A stretch of 64,000 bases of DNA. Source: Tragulus kanchil. Taxonomy: Eukaryota > Chordata > Mammalia > Artiodactyla > Tragulidae. Location of the stretch: positions 134,984,831-135,048,830 of the forward strand of contig JAIOJX010000002.1 in assembly GCA_022376925.1 (NCBI GenBank), read 5' to 3'. This document shows, one piece after another, positions 1 to 9,842 of this stretch. The first letter of the stretch is position 1, and every line of letters begins with the position of its first letter. The notes beneath the pieces are model-generated. The model searched no databases. It was not told the DNA's origin and was given only the letters and a program-made list of their open reading frames with translations. Both the position numbers and the translations under genes were made by a program.

Positions 1-371
1 CCACAACCTGACCCGTGATTGTCACCTTCATCTGCCTGAGTTCCTGACCATTTCCCCCAACCTCACACACTTTACCTGGATATCTGATTCTTTTCTCCTG
101 GATCTTCTGGGAACCACATCATGTCTGTCTTGACTTATATTACAGACCGCAGAGGTAGAGAGAGGGCTGCCGTTGCTCTACTGTGAGTTTAGTGAATGCA
201 TTGCTTGGAGCACACTCTCTCAAAGCCCATTGACCTTCCAATCATGAGACCCTGCTTTGGGAAAAGACCTTTCTCACTGCTGTCAGAGGAAGAGAAGAAA
301 CAGACCCTGGAGTCATTGGTTGGACCATTATTATTTCATATTATTTAAGTTTCTGAGATGGGGAAATAGAA

Positions 372-2522
372 TTTCACTAACCTAGCAACCTTCTCAGGAA
401 AGACCAGCTTCACCTCCATCTTACATGTGAATTTTTTATGGAAAAAAAAGAAGAAAGAAAGAAAAAAAAACCCACTTTACTGAGAAGCAAATTCCCTTTT
501 CAGGAAAGGGAAAACAGTAACTTATAAAAGGGCTTGTACATCTTTCCCCATTATTTCCTATCATTCTTCTGGGGCATGGCTAGCTGTGGACTTGGCCCCA
601 AGTTGATCTGTTTCATCTTGGTTATTGGGCATGCTTTCTGTCTTTCTGCTTCTTGCCCACAAATCAGTGTTTGTGATCCATGACACGTGCAAGTAAGTGC
701 ATGTAGGGTCATAAACCTACATGACAGCTATATGTAGGCATGTACACCCACAAATGCATACAGTTATAGATTTGCAGCAAAATAGGCTTACACCACTGCA
801 AGCAGTCCCATATGTATATGTGCATGCATATATGCATTATCTACTTTACTTCCACAACATATTCCCAGAACTCATCACTAAATGGAACACATTTAGGTAA
901 ACATTTAAGCAAAATCACATGATGACTATATATTCAAACCCACACACGCCTGTGCAGGTATAGCTGACAACCAAAACCAAGCCCTTTTAAGTGAATTTAA
1001 GACCAAAAGCAAAGAAACAGAAGAAGTAGCAGAGTCACTGAGAAGTCATGAGTTGCATTGGAGAACTCTTCTGTGCACCGCTGCTACTCAGTCATCTGGA
1101 TAGAAGCTCTCAGTTCGAGAGTCAAAGACGTCGCCAGGGGACTGTAGGTGTCTGCTGTTACTTACCATTATCGTTTTGTCCAGTTAAATAACATTCAAAT
1201 ATGACAGTTGGTTATGAACACATCTCAGGGACGGCAGAAACAACCCAAGCAGCCTCGATTTCAAACACCTGATTCTCTGGGTATTTGTCCCATCATGCCA
1301 CAGGACAAAAATAATGAGGACATTCTGTGGATTTAGTCTACTCAGCGTGCTCAAGTATATGTCGGAATACATGGTGATAAAAAATTAGATGAATTAAATG
1401 CTGATCCTTGGAGGCTCAGGTGGTAAAGAAACTGCCTTTGGGGTATTTGGGATCCCTTTCACTAAACTAGCAACCTTCACAGGAAAGACCAGCTTCACCT
1501 CCATCTTACATGTGAATTTTTTATGGAAAAAAAAGAAGAAAGAAAGAAAAAAAAACCCACTTTACTGAGAAGCAAATTCCCTTTTCAGGAAAGGGAAAAC
1601 AGTAACTTATAAAAGGGCTTGTACATCTTTCCCCATTATTTCCTATCATTCTTCTGGGGCATGGCTAGCTGTGGACTTGGCCCCAAGTTGATCTGTTTCA
1701 TCTTGGTTATTGGGCATGCTTTCTGTCTTTCTGCTTCTTGCCCACAAATCAGTGTTTGTGATCCATGACACGTGCAAGTAAGTGCATGTAGGGTCATAAA
1801 CCTACATGACAGCTATATGTAGGCATGTACACCCACAAATGCATACAGTTATAGATTTGCAGCAAAATAGGCTTACACCACTGCAAGCAGTCCCATATGT
1901 ATATGTGCATGCATATATGCATTATCTACTTTACTTCCACAACATATTCCCAGAACTCATCACTAAATGGAACACATTTAGGTAAACATTTAAGCAAAAT
2001 CACATGATGACTATATATTCAAACCCACACACGCCTGTGCAGGTATAGCTGACAACCAAAACCAAGCCCTTTTAAGTGAATTTAAGACCAAAAGCAAAGA
2101 AACAGAAGAAGTAGCAGAGTCACTGAGAAGTCATGAGTTGCATTGGAGAACTCTTCTGTGCACCGCTGCTACTCAGTCATCTGGATAGAAGCTCTCAGTT
2201 CGAGAGTCAAAGACGTCGCCAGGGGACTGTAGGTGTCTGCTGTTACTTACCATTATCGTTTTGTCCAGTTAAATAACATTCAAATATGACAGTTGGTTAT
2301 GAACACATCTCAGGGACGGCAGAAACAACCCAAGCAGCCTCGATTTCAAACACCTGATTCTCTGGGTATTTGTCCCATCATGCCACAGGACAAAAATAAT
2401 GAGGACATTCTGTGGATTTAGTCTACTCAGCGTGCTCAAGTATATGTCGGAATACATGGTGATAAAAAATTAGATGAATTAAATGCTGATCCTTGGAGGC
2501 TCAGGTGGTAAAGAAACTGCCT
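372..2522. repeat. Tandem duplication D1
   Basis: Copy A is 372-1437 and copy B is 1457-2522 (offset 1085). A 19-base spacer (1438-1456) matches neither copy. Interiors look identical; the differences I see are near the start of the alignment (ctaacctag/ctaaactag, cttctca/cttcaca). Probable unmerged assembly overlap. Confidence 0.93.
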
Positions 2523-2688
2523 GTAATGTGGGAGACCCAGGTTCTATCCCTGGGTTGGGAAGATCCCTGAAGAAGGGAATGCCTACCTAGTCCAGTATTC
2601 TTGCCTGGGGAATTCCATGGACAGAGGAACCTGGTGGGCTGGGTGCACGGGCCTGCAAAGAGTTGGATGTGACTGAGAGACTAAAACT
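2491..2688 (+). mobile_element. Bov-tA SINE (copy A of D2)
   Basis: Shows the full Bov-tA layout: a tRNA-like head (ctcaggtggtaaagaa, then gcaggagaccc-type and ttctatccctgggttggg), then gaagatccctgaagaagg, ccagtattcttgcctgg, ggacagaggaacctggtggg, and an end in gactgagagact. The first 31 bases also occur at 1407-1437 because of D1. Confidence 0.9.
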
Positions 2689-3180
2689 TGCAACTTCTGC
2701 TGTTTCCAAAGCAGTTTCACTAGCTTTCAGGTGGGCACTGACATTTGTACTTTGGACGAACAAGGAAAGCAAACCTAACTTCACCTGCTTCCTGTCTAAC
2801 TTAGACAAGGATGTTCACACATGAACATCCCAGGGACCTTTGAAGAGAATCTGACATTTTCAGAGACTCTCCCACCTTGAATCCATGACCACTACCCCTC
2901 CCCAAAATGTAGGGTTGTTTAAATATATAAATTTATTCAGAGACCAATATCTCACACCCCCTGGGCCCACATCCCCCGTATGTGTATAATAGAGTCTGCA
3001 TATTTCTAACTCCTTCTGTCTTTTAGGAATACATGATCGTATGTATATGAACAGTTCCGGGTCTGATCTGAGCACGTTGTCTCCGGTGTAAACCAGAGCT
3101 CCAGAGAAAGGAGGGTAGACATATTGGTTTGTTTTCTGGGGAACCAAATGGAGACAGACCATACACAAATGTGCCTCTGA

Positions 3181-3565
3181 CAGCACTTTTTTGCCCGGCC
3201 AAGTGAGCCAGAGCACCGTCGCCCCGAGTCGCCGGCCCCTTTAAGAAGACTCGGTCTTCCCCAATGGGCTCCAGCGGCGCCCGCAGCAAAAGGCAAACTT
3301 GCCTGGCTCATTGGTGCGGGGCGGGGGCGATGGAGCGTCGGGTGGGAGCTGAGAGAGCGCCAGAGTGCGCTGCGGGCTGCTTTCCTTCCCTTTCCTTAAC
3401 CCTTCCGGGAGCAGGGAGCGGAGGAACCGGGTCGTGCTGCAGCGCCGAGGAGCTGGGGCGCTGACGGCCCTGGGCTCCTGAAACTTTGCGCGGAGCGTGG
3501 GTTGACGAGGTTGGAGGCGAGCAGGTTGGCTGGCCTGGGGGAGGAAACCGTCCGTACCCCAGGTC
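3181..3565 (+). promoter_or_regulatory. Redundant first copy of the CACNG3 promoter
   Basis: GC-rich, CpG-rich block repeated at 4273-4673 with small deletions here. It carries the same CCAAT box (ccccaatggg), inverted CCAAT (cattggtg) and GC box (ggggcggggg). It is not followed by the leader or exon 1 but by a jump back to flank sequence at 3566, so it is read as an assembly duplicate and not a second promoter. Confidence 0.75.
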
Positions 3566-3582
3566 ATGAATTAAATGCTGAT

Positions 3583-3780
3583 CCTTGGAGGCTCAGGTGG
3601 TAAAGAAACTGCCTGTAATGTGGGAGACCCAGGTTCTATCCCTGGGTTGGGAAGATCCCTGAAGAAGGGAATGCCTACCTAGTCCAGTATTCTTGCCTGG
3701 GGAATTCCATGGACAGAGGAACCTGGTGGGCTGGGTGCACGGGCCTGCAAAGAGTTGGATGTGACTGAGAGACTAAAACT
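3583..3780 (+). mobile_element. Bov-tA SINE (copy B of D2)
   Basis: Same insertion as 2491-2688 seen again 1092 bases later in the second copy of duplication D2; not an independent integration. Confidence 0.88.
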
Positions 3781-4717
3781 TGCAACTTCTGCTGTTTCCA
3801 AAGCAGTTTCACTAGCTTTCAGGTGGGCACTGACATTTGTACTTTGGACGAACAAGGAAAGCAAACCTAACTTCACCTGCTTCCTGTCTAACTTAGACAA
3901 GGATGTTCACACATGAACATCCCAGGGACCTTTGAAGAGAATCTGACATTTTCAGAGACTCTCCCACCTTGAATCCATGACCACTACCCCTCCCCAAAAT
4001 GTAGGGTTGTTTAAATATATAAATTTATTCAGAGACCAATATCTCACACCCCCTGGGCCCACATCCCCCGTATGTGTATAATAGAGTCTGCATATTTCTA
4101 ACTCCTTCTGTCTTTTAGGAATACATGATCGTATGTATATGAACAGTTCCGGGTCTGATCTGAGCACGTTGTCTCCGGTGTAAACCAGAGCTCCAGAGAA
4201 AGGAGGGTAGACATATTGGTTTGTTTTCTGGGGAACCAAATGGAGACAGACCATACACAAATGTGCCTCTGACAGCACTTTTTTGCCCGGCCAAGTGAGC
4301 CAGAGCACCGTCGCCCCGAGTCGCCGGCCCCTTTAAGAAGACTCGGTCTTCCCCAATGGGCTCCAGCGGCGCCCGCAGCAAAAGGCAAACTTGCCTGGCT
4401 CATTGGTGCGGGGCGGGGGCGATGGAGCGTCGGGTGGGAGCTGAGAGAGCGCCAGAGTGCGCTGCGGGCTGCTTTCCCCTTCCCCTTTCCTTAACCCTTC
4501 CGGGAGCAGGGAGCGGAGGAACCGGGTCGTGCTGCAGCGCCGAGGAGCTGGGGCGCTGACGGCCCTGGGCTCCTGAAACTTTGCGCGGAGCGTGGGTTGA
4601 CGAGGTTGGAGGCGAGCAGGTTGGCTGGCCTGGGAAGGGCGGGAGGAAGACCCAGCCGTCCGTACCCCAGGTCACTGAGCCCGGGCGCTAGGAAGGCGGG
4701 GGTGCCGCCGCCGCCAA

Positions 4718-4749
4718 GGAGCTGTCCGTTCAGCACCACGGACCTGAAG
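4718..4749 (+). promoter_or_regulatory. RE1/REST-like site 1
   Basis: Contains TTCAGCACCACGGAC at 4729-4743. This matches the left half, the spacer and most of the right half of the RE1 (NRSE) consensus TYAGMRCCNNRGMSAG; the terminal AG of the right half is CT here. It lies in the probable CACNG3 leader, a usual place for RE1 sites of neuronal genes. Binding is inference. Confidence 0.5.
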
Positions 4750-4787
4750 CTTGGGCGTTTGCAGGGCGGGGGCGGGGCCGCAGGCGG

Positions 4788-4819
4788 GGAGCTGTCCCTT
4801 CAGCACCGCGGACCTTTGC
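4788..4819 (+). promoter_or_regulatory. RE1/REST-like site 2
   Basis: TTCAGCACCGCGGAC at 4799-4813 repeats site 1 with one change within the core. The flanking ggagctgtcc is also repeated, so 4718-4746 and 4788-4816 form a direct repeat of about 29 bases at 70-base spacing. The right half again departs from consensus in its last bases. This region lies outside the duplicated part of the window, so the doubling is not the artefact seen elsewhere. Confidence 0.45.
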
Positions 4820-4989
4820 CCTGCAAGAAACCTCTCGGCCCCCGCCCCAGGACTGTCTTTTCTCCAGTTTGAGCGGGGGTGTCGGGAGCAGGCGGAGAGC
4901 TTTCCTGGGAGGCTGGGGAAGCAATGAACACTCTTCTCAGCGACTCGCCTCCCAGCAGAGCTATTTTTTGCCATCCGCCCTCACCCCCT

Positions 4990-5032
4990 AGCACACGCGC
5001 TCGCACACACACGCACGCACGCACACACACAC
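4990..5032. repeat. CA/CG dinucleotide-type microsatellite
   Basis: Mixed (CA)n and (GCAC)n run between acacgcgctcg and cacatagacc, in the probable 5' leader or immediate promoter of CACNG3. Likely length-polymorphic. Confidence 0.85.
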
Positions 5033-5127
5033 ATAGACCTCTCTGGATTTCGTTGCCTTGAGTCTCCCGGGGCTGTGAGGAGTCAGGCGCATCTCCGACA
5101 GAGCTGGCAGCTCCAGACTCCAGAGCC

Positions 5128-5172
5128 ATGCCCTGCACGGACCCTCATCCTTACCAAGCTCCCGAGGAATGA
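5128..5172 (+). promoter_or_regulatory. Upstream ORF 1 in CACNG3 leader
   Basis: ATG at 5128 with G at -3 (gccATGc), 14 codons, stop TGA at 5170-5172. The stop overlaps the ATG of the next upstream ORF at 5169. Function depends on the leader including this region, which is inferred. Confidence 0.4.
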
Positions 5173-5357
5173 AAGGAACCCAGGGACCCTCAGAAGGCAG
5201 CAGTGATGTGGACCAACCCCCTGGAGCCTGCACCCTTCCGAGGGCCATAGGAAACCCAGGAACTGAAGAGAGCTCCAGACAGGAACACCCAGCTTTCCCA
5301 AAGTCCCTGTGGATGCCGACCAAAGGAGACCTGAATTTTTGGAAGAGCCTGTCCTAG
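5169..5357 (+). promoter_or_regulatory. Upstream ORF 2 in CACNG3 leader
   Basis: 62-codon ORF starting gggagcaATG-like context (G at -3) and ending 86 bases before the main start codon. No recognisable protein domain; listed as a leader feature that could limit initiation, not as a protein-coding gene. Confidence 0.35.
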
Positions 5358-5433
5358 GTTGCCCAGCTGCAGAGTGATTTCCCCCCCTCTGGCATTGAAT
5401 CTCCCTCTCCAACCCCCAGCCGTCCAGAGTACC

Positions 5434-5457
5434 ATGAAGAATTATGAGGATGTGTGA
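5434..5457 (+). promoter_or_regulatory. Upstream ORF 3 overlapping the start codon
   Basis: ATG at 5434 in a good context (accATGa, A at -3) opens a seven-codon frame, MKNYEDV, that stops at 5455-5457. It is out of frame with the main ATG at 5444 and spans both that ATG and the in-frame second ATG at 5450. A ribosome that initiates here would pass the true start, so the arrangement would be expected to lower or regulate TARP gamma-3 synthesis. Confidence 0.55.
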
Positions 5458-5654
5458 CAGAGGAATCCAGATGTTGATCACCACGGTGGGAGCCTTCGCA
5501 GCTTTTAGTTTAATGACCATTGCAGTGGGCACGGACTACTGGTTATATTCCAGAGGTGTATGCAGGACTAAATCTACAAGTGATAATGAAACCAGCAGGA
5601 AGAATGAAGAAGTAATGACCCATTCGGGGCTATGGAGGACCTGCTGCCTAGAAG
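5444..5654 (+). CDS. CACNG3: CACNG3 coding exon 1 (TARP gamma-3, N-terminal 70 residues)
   Basis: CACNG3 encodes a four-pass membrane protein of the claudin/PMP22 superfamily. It binds AMPA receptors in neurons, helps carry them to synapses and slows their gating. The 70 encoded residues begin [10 protein letters not shown] and run to TCCLE, with one base left over for a split glycine codon. Residues about 8-29 are the first membrane helix. DYW at 31-33, GLW at 62-64 and the CC at 67-68 are the claudin-family signature of the first extracellular loop. N48-E-T is an N-glycosylation sequon. The start MRMCDRGI and [13 protein letters not shown] separate gamma-3 from gamma-2 (MGLFDRGV, KTKSVSENETSKK), as I recall the families. 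The exon ends gaag before GT at 5655-5656. The 211-base length and phase 1 end fit the type I TARP gene layout. The frame stays open to a stop in the intron, which is not part of the protein. Exons 2-4 lie beyond the window. Confidence 0.95.
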
Positions 5655-5660
5655 GTATTT
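5655..5660 (+). other. CACNG3: Splice donor of CACNG3 exon 1
   Basis: gaag|gtattt: canonical GT with a G before it, though +3 to +6 depart from the gtaagt ideal. The bases cctagaaggtatttac reappear at 6747-6762, where no coding sequence precedes them; that second donor is a by-product of duplication D3. Confidence 0.85.
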
Positions 5661-6069
5661 ACAAATTCCTCTCAATGGCCTCAAACAATCCAGTTTTTTT
5701 TTAAAAAATATTTTTATTCCAGTGTGTGGTTGGGAAGATAGAGGTGATGATGGGGAAAGAAGACAGTTCAAATTCTTGCTGAGAGTGTGCAGATGTCCAG
5801 ACTGTTCCAAGCAAGACTAAAGCAGTGTGGGACGAAAGGGTTGGGTCTTGTTGGTTGTTTTTGGTAAAAAGCTTCATGAGATGAGATTGTGTGGTACTCT
5901 AGGTACCTTCTGCAGTTGAGAAGAGTCTTCAAATCTGACATCCCTAGGCATGTCGTGGACTGCTTTGCTTTGATCTCTGTCTTGAGATGGCGTCTTTGAC
6001 TCTGCTTAAATTGAATTTCAATCCAGGAGAGGTGAAGGGAGAGGAAGGTAGGGAAAGGGAGCCAGAGAG

Positions 6070-6092
6070 GAGAGAGAGAGAGAGAGAGATTA
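6070..6092. repeat. (AG)n microsatellite
   Basis: Pure GA/AG run in D3 copy A, seen again at about 7167-7188 in copy B with the same flanks. Confidence 0.85.
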
Positions 6093-6225
6093 TGACCTAG
6101 CCTGGCATACTCTGAATGATTTCCTTATTTCTCAACATAGTCTTATCAGTTTCTTCTTAGCTTAGTCTAACTAGGTGTTTTCATGAACTTCCTTTGCCAA
6201 CCAGTTCCAGACTAACCTGTGTGAA

Positions 6226-6262
6226 CCTCTCTCTCTCTCTCACACACACACACATACACACA
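6226..6262. repeat. (TC)n(AC)n compound microsatellite
   Basis: TC run passing into a CA run with cataca interruption; repeated at about 7324-7360 in D3 copy B. Confidence 0.85.
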
Positions 6263-7527
6263 TTTTATGAAAAACTTATTAATACATGTTTCTCCATCTG
6301 GGATCAAAACAAAACTGAAGCCTTGATATTTAGTGTCCACCTGTCTTCTTTTCTAAAGCATTTGCAAACCCAACATATATATTCCTATGACATTTGCAGA
6401 AGACTGATTCTCCAAGAATCACAGCATGCCATGTCTCATTCAAAAAACTGAGGATTCATTCTAAATTATAATGAAGAGGACAGACCAATTTTAGAATGTC
6501 AAGTCTGTTCCACTATTAAACTTGCCTTCAGCATGCCAGGAGTCACTCTCAGGATCACTGGGCAATGCCTGGATGTCAAAAGAGTAAACAGAAAAAAAAT
6601 AGAGAAGGGAATCAAAGCTCTTTAGAGGCTCTATGCCTGAGGGAAGGAACTGGATTAGAAGGGCAGAAGGGAGCTTTCTCAGACTTCTGAGGAATCTGTG
6701 AAGCTTGTCATCGTGGTGAGGTATGAGGGAAAGAAAAAAACAGTTCCCTAGAAGGTATTTACAAATTCCTCTCAATGGCCTCAAACAATCCAGTTTTTAA
6801 AAAATATTTTTATTCCAGTGTGTGGTTGGGAAGATAGAGGTGATGATGGGGAAAGAAGACAGTTCAAATTCTTGCTGAGAGTGTGCAGATGTCCAGACTG
6901 TTCCAAGCAAGACTAAAGCAGTGTGGGACGAAAGGGTTGGGTCTTGTTGGTTGTTTTTGGTAAAAAGCTTCATGAGATGAGATTGTGTGGTACTCTAGGT
7001 ACCTTCTGCAGTTGAGAAGAGTCTTCAAATCTGACATCCCTAGGCATGTCGTGGACTGCTTTGCTTTGATCTCTGTCTTGAGATGGCGTCTTTGACTCTG
7101 CTTAAATTGAATTTCAATCCAGGAGAGGTGAAGGGAGAGGAAGGTAGGGAAAGGGAGCCAGAGAGGAGAGAGAGAGAGAGAGAGAGATTATGACCTAGCC
7201 TGGCATACTCTGAATGATTTCCTTATTTCTCAACATAGTCTTATCAGTTTCTTCTTAGCTTAGTCTAACTAGGTGTTTTCATGAACTTCCTTTGCCAACC
7301 AGTTCCAGACTAACCTGTGTGAACCTCTCTCTCTCTCTCACACACACACACATACACACATTTTATGAAAAACTTATTAATACATGTTTCTCCATCTGGG
7401 ATCAAAACAAAACTGAAGCCTTGATATTTAGTGTCCACCTGTCTTCTTTTCTAAAGCATTTGCAAACCCAACATATATATTCCTATGACATTTGCAGAAG
7501 ACTGATTCTCCAAGAATCACAGCATGC

Positions 7528-9842
7528 CATGTCTCATTCAAAAAACTGAGGATTCATTCTAAATTATAATGAAGAGGACAGACCAATTTTAGAATGTCAA
7601 GTCTGTTCCACTATTAAACTTGCCTTCAGCATGCCAGGAGTCACTCTCAGGATCACTGGGCAATGCCTGGATGTCAAAAGAGTAAACAGAAAAAAAATAG
7701 AGAAGGGAATCAAAGCTCTTTAGAGGCTCTATGCCTGAGGGAAGGAACTGGATTAGAAGGGCAGAAGGGAGCTTTCTCAGACTTCTGAGGAATCTGTGAA
7801 GCTTGTCATCGTGGTGAGCAAGGAAATCTGTGTTGCCTCTGCACTTTCCTCCCCTGCCTGCCATTGGTCCTTCACGCCTGCATTCCCACTGGCTGGCATT
7901 TGTCAGTGCTTCTCGAGAAGTTGCATTTACGTACATTGCTTTAGGAGACCATGCTATGACATCACTGGCCAGTGTAATATTGCATCATTCCCTGGCTTTC
8001 CTCCCATGTCCCAACACTCTGAGCAACTGCTCTCCTGACTGTAGCACTACTACAGTTGGTTCTGTTTCCACCCCAAACCTGCAACTGGTGGGAAGCCCAG
8101 GTAGGAGAGGACTACTTTAAATGCAACAGGGTTACTGTCCCTGCTGTCTGAAGACCTGGGCAATGCTGCAAACTATCTCTGTGACCTTGGCTAGGGCATT
8201 TACCTATGTAGCTGTCAGCATATTAATCTGGTAAAGGATTAATTTGGATAAGGTGGTCATGAATTAGCTCTGTCCAAAGGGCTTATGGGATCCAATGTAC
8301 TGATGGAAATGCTTTCCTAAACATTGACAAAAATCTGATATCTCTGATTATTTGTAGTCAGATATGGTGAAGTCATTTACCTTAGGGAAATGCCGTAATT
8401 CTCTTGCCCATGTTAACAATAAGGAATGGAGTCGTCTTTATAAGGCTGCAATTTGGTAGATGTTTTGATGCTTACAGGATTCTAGGGATGATATGATAAA
8501 ATCTCAGACAAAAATGGCACATATGTAGACCATGGTTCAGTTATTTCCAGTTCTTCTTCCTCTTTGATGTAAGCCTTGGAATTCACAATTAAACACTAAT
8601 TTAGGCCTCCCTCATTAGGGCCTAAAACTCCTGAATCCTTGCTCAGAATTTCTCAACTGATGGTTTCTCTTTTCTCCAAAATGTCATACGCACATGTCTC
8701 ATTCAAAAACTGAGGATTCATTCTAAATTATAATGAAGAGGACAGACCAATTTTAGAATGTCAAGTCTGTTCCACTATTAAACTTGCCTTCAGCATGCCA
8801 GGAGTCACTCTCAGGATCACTGGGCAATGCCTGGATGTCAAAAGAGTAAACAGAAAAAAAATAGAGAAGGGAATCAAAGCTCTTTAGAGGCTCTATGCCT
8901 GAGGGAAGGAACTGGATTAGAAGGGCAGAAGGGAGCTTTCTCAGACTTCTGAGGAATCTGTGAAGCTTGTCATCGTGGTGAGCAAGGAAATCTGTGTTGC
9001 CTCTGCACTTTCCTCCCCTGCCTGCCATTGGTCCTTCACGCCTGCATTCCCACTGGCTGGCATTTGTCAGTGCTTCTCGAGAAGTTGCATTTACGTACAT
9101 TGCTTTAGGAGACCATGCTATGACATCACTGGCCAGTGTAATATTGCATCATTCCCTGGCTTTCCTCCCATGTCCCAACACTCTGAGCAACTGCTCTCCT
9201 GACTGTAGCACTACTACAGTTGGTTCTGTTTCCACCCCAAACCTGCAACTGGTGGGAAGCCCAGGTAGGAGAGGACTACTTTAAATGCAACAGGGTTACT
9301 GTCCCTGCTGTCTGAAGACCTGGGCAATGCTGCAAACTATCTCTGTGACCTTGGCTAGGGCATTTACCTATGTAGCTGTCAGCATATTAATCTGGTAAAG
9401 GATTAATTTGGATAAGGTGGTCATGAATTAGCTCTGTCCAAAGGGCTTATGGGATCCAATGTACTGATGGAAATGCTTTCCTAAACATTGACAAAAATCT
9501 GATATCTCTGATTATTTGTAGTCAGATATGGTGAAGTCATTTACCTTAGGGAAATGCCGTAATTCTCTTGCCCATGTTAACAATAAGGAATGGAGTCGTC
9601 TTTATAAGGCTGCAATTTGGTAGATGTTTTGATGCTTACAGGATTCTAGGGATGATATGATAAAATCTCAGACAAAAATGGCACATATGTAGACCATGGT
9701 TCAGTTATTTCCAGTTCTTCTTCCTCTTTGATGTAAGCCTTGGAATTCACAATTAAACACTAATTTAGGCCTCCCTCATTAGGGCCTAAAACTCCTGAAT
9801 CCTTGCTCAGAATTTCTCAACTGATGGTTTCTCTTTTCTCCA
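7528..9842. repeat. Tandem duplication D4
   Basis: Copy A is 7528-8679 and copy B is 8693-9842 (offset 1164-1165, the largest unit in the window). Filler is 8680-8692. Because it overlaps D3, the stretch 6431-6720 occurs three times (also 7528-7818 and 8693-8982). Confidence 0.93.
8140..8262 (-). mobile_element. MIR SINE remnant (D4 copy A)
   Basis: Old-repeat features in reverse orientation: ctatctctgtgaccttggctagggcatttacct. Duplicate at about 9304-9426. Diverged, so moderate confidence. Confidence 0.45.

Larger units (their letters stand above)
1..4272. other. 5' flanking DNA of CACNG3
   Basis: I see no exon or RNA gene in this stretch. It is AT-rich non-coding DNA up to about 3.18 kb, with one Bov-tA SINE, and becomes GC-rich where the first copy of the promoter begins. 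In human the gene upstream of CACNG3 is PRKCB; no PRKCB-like coding exon is recognisable here. Much of the stretch is written twice because of duplications D1 and D2, so its real length is roughly half of what is shown. Confidence 0.6.
2474..4673. repeat. Tandem duplication D2 (includes the promoter)
   Basis: Copy A is 2474-3565 and copy B is 3566-4673; the copies abut exactly. Copy A loses bases towards its end: a C-rich run near 3383 is shorter than at 4475, and the purine run before ccgtccgtacccc is about 14 bases shorter than in B. Copy B runs on into exon 1, so it is the better version of the promoter. Probable assembly artefact. Confidence 0.95.
4273..4960 (+). promoter_or_regulatory. 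CACNG3: CACNG3 CpG-island promoter
   Basis: A strongly GC- and CpG-rich block directly upstream of exon 1. Visible elements are a CCAAT box at 4353-4357, an inverted CCAAT (attgg) at 4402-4406, GC boxes around 4408-4419 and 4763-4776, and a GCC-repeat near 4705-4715. I see no convincing TATA box at a fixed distance from an obvious start; this fits a dispersed CpG-island promoter. The exact transcription start cannot be set from sequence alone. The part before 4674 exists twice in the window (D2). Confidence 0.7.
5648..7818. repeat. Tandem duplication D3
   Basis: Copy A is 5648-6720 and copy B is 6747-7818. The filler 6721-6746 (gtatgagggaaag...) matches neither. A nine-T run after cag at 5691 is five T in copy B. 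Copy A begins at the last seven bases of exon 1, so only the donor site, not the coding exon, is duplicated. Confidence 0.93.
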
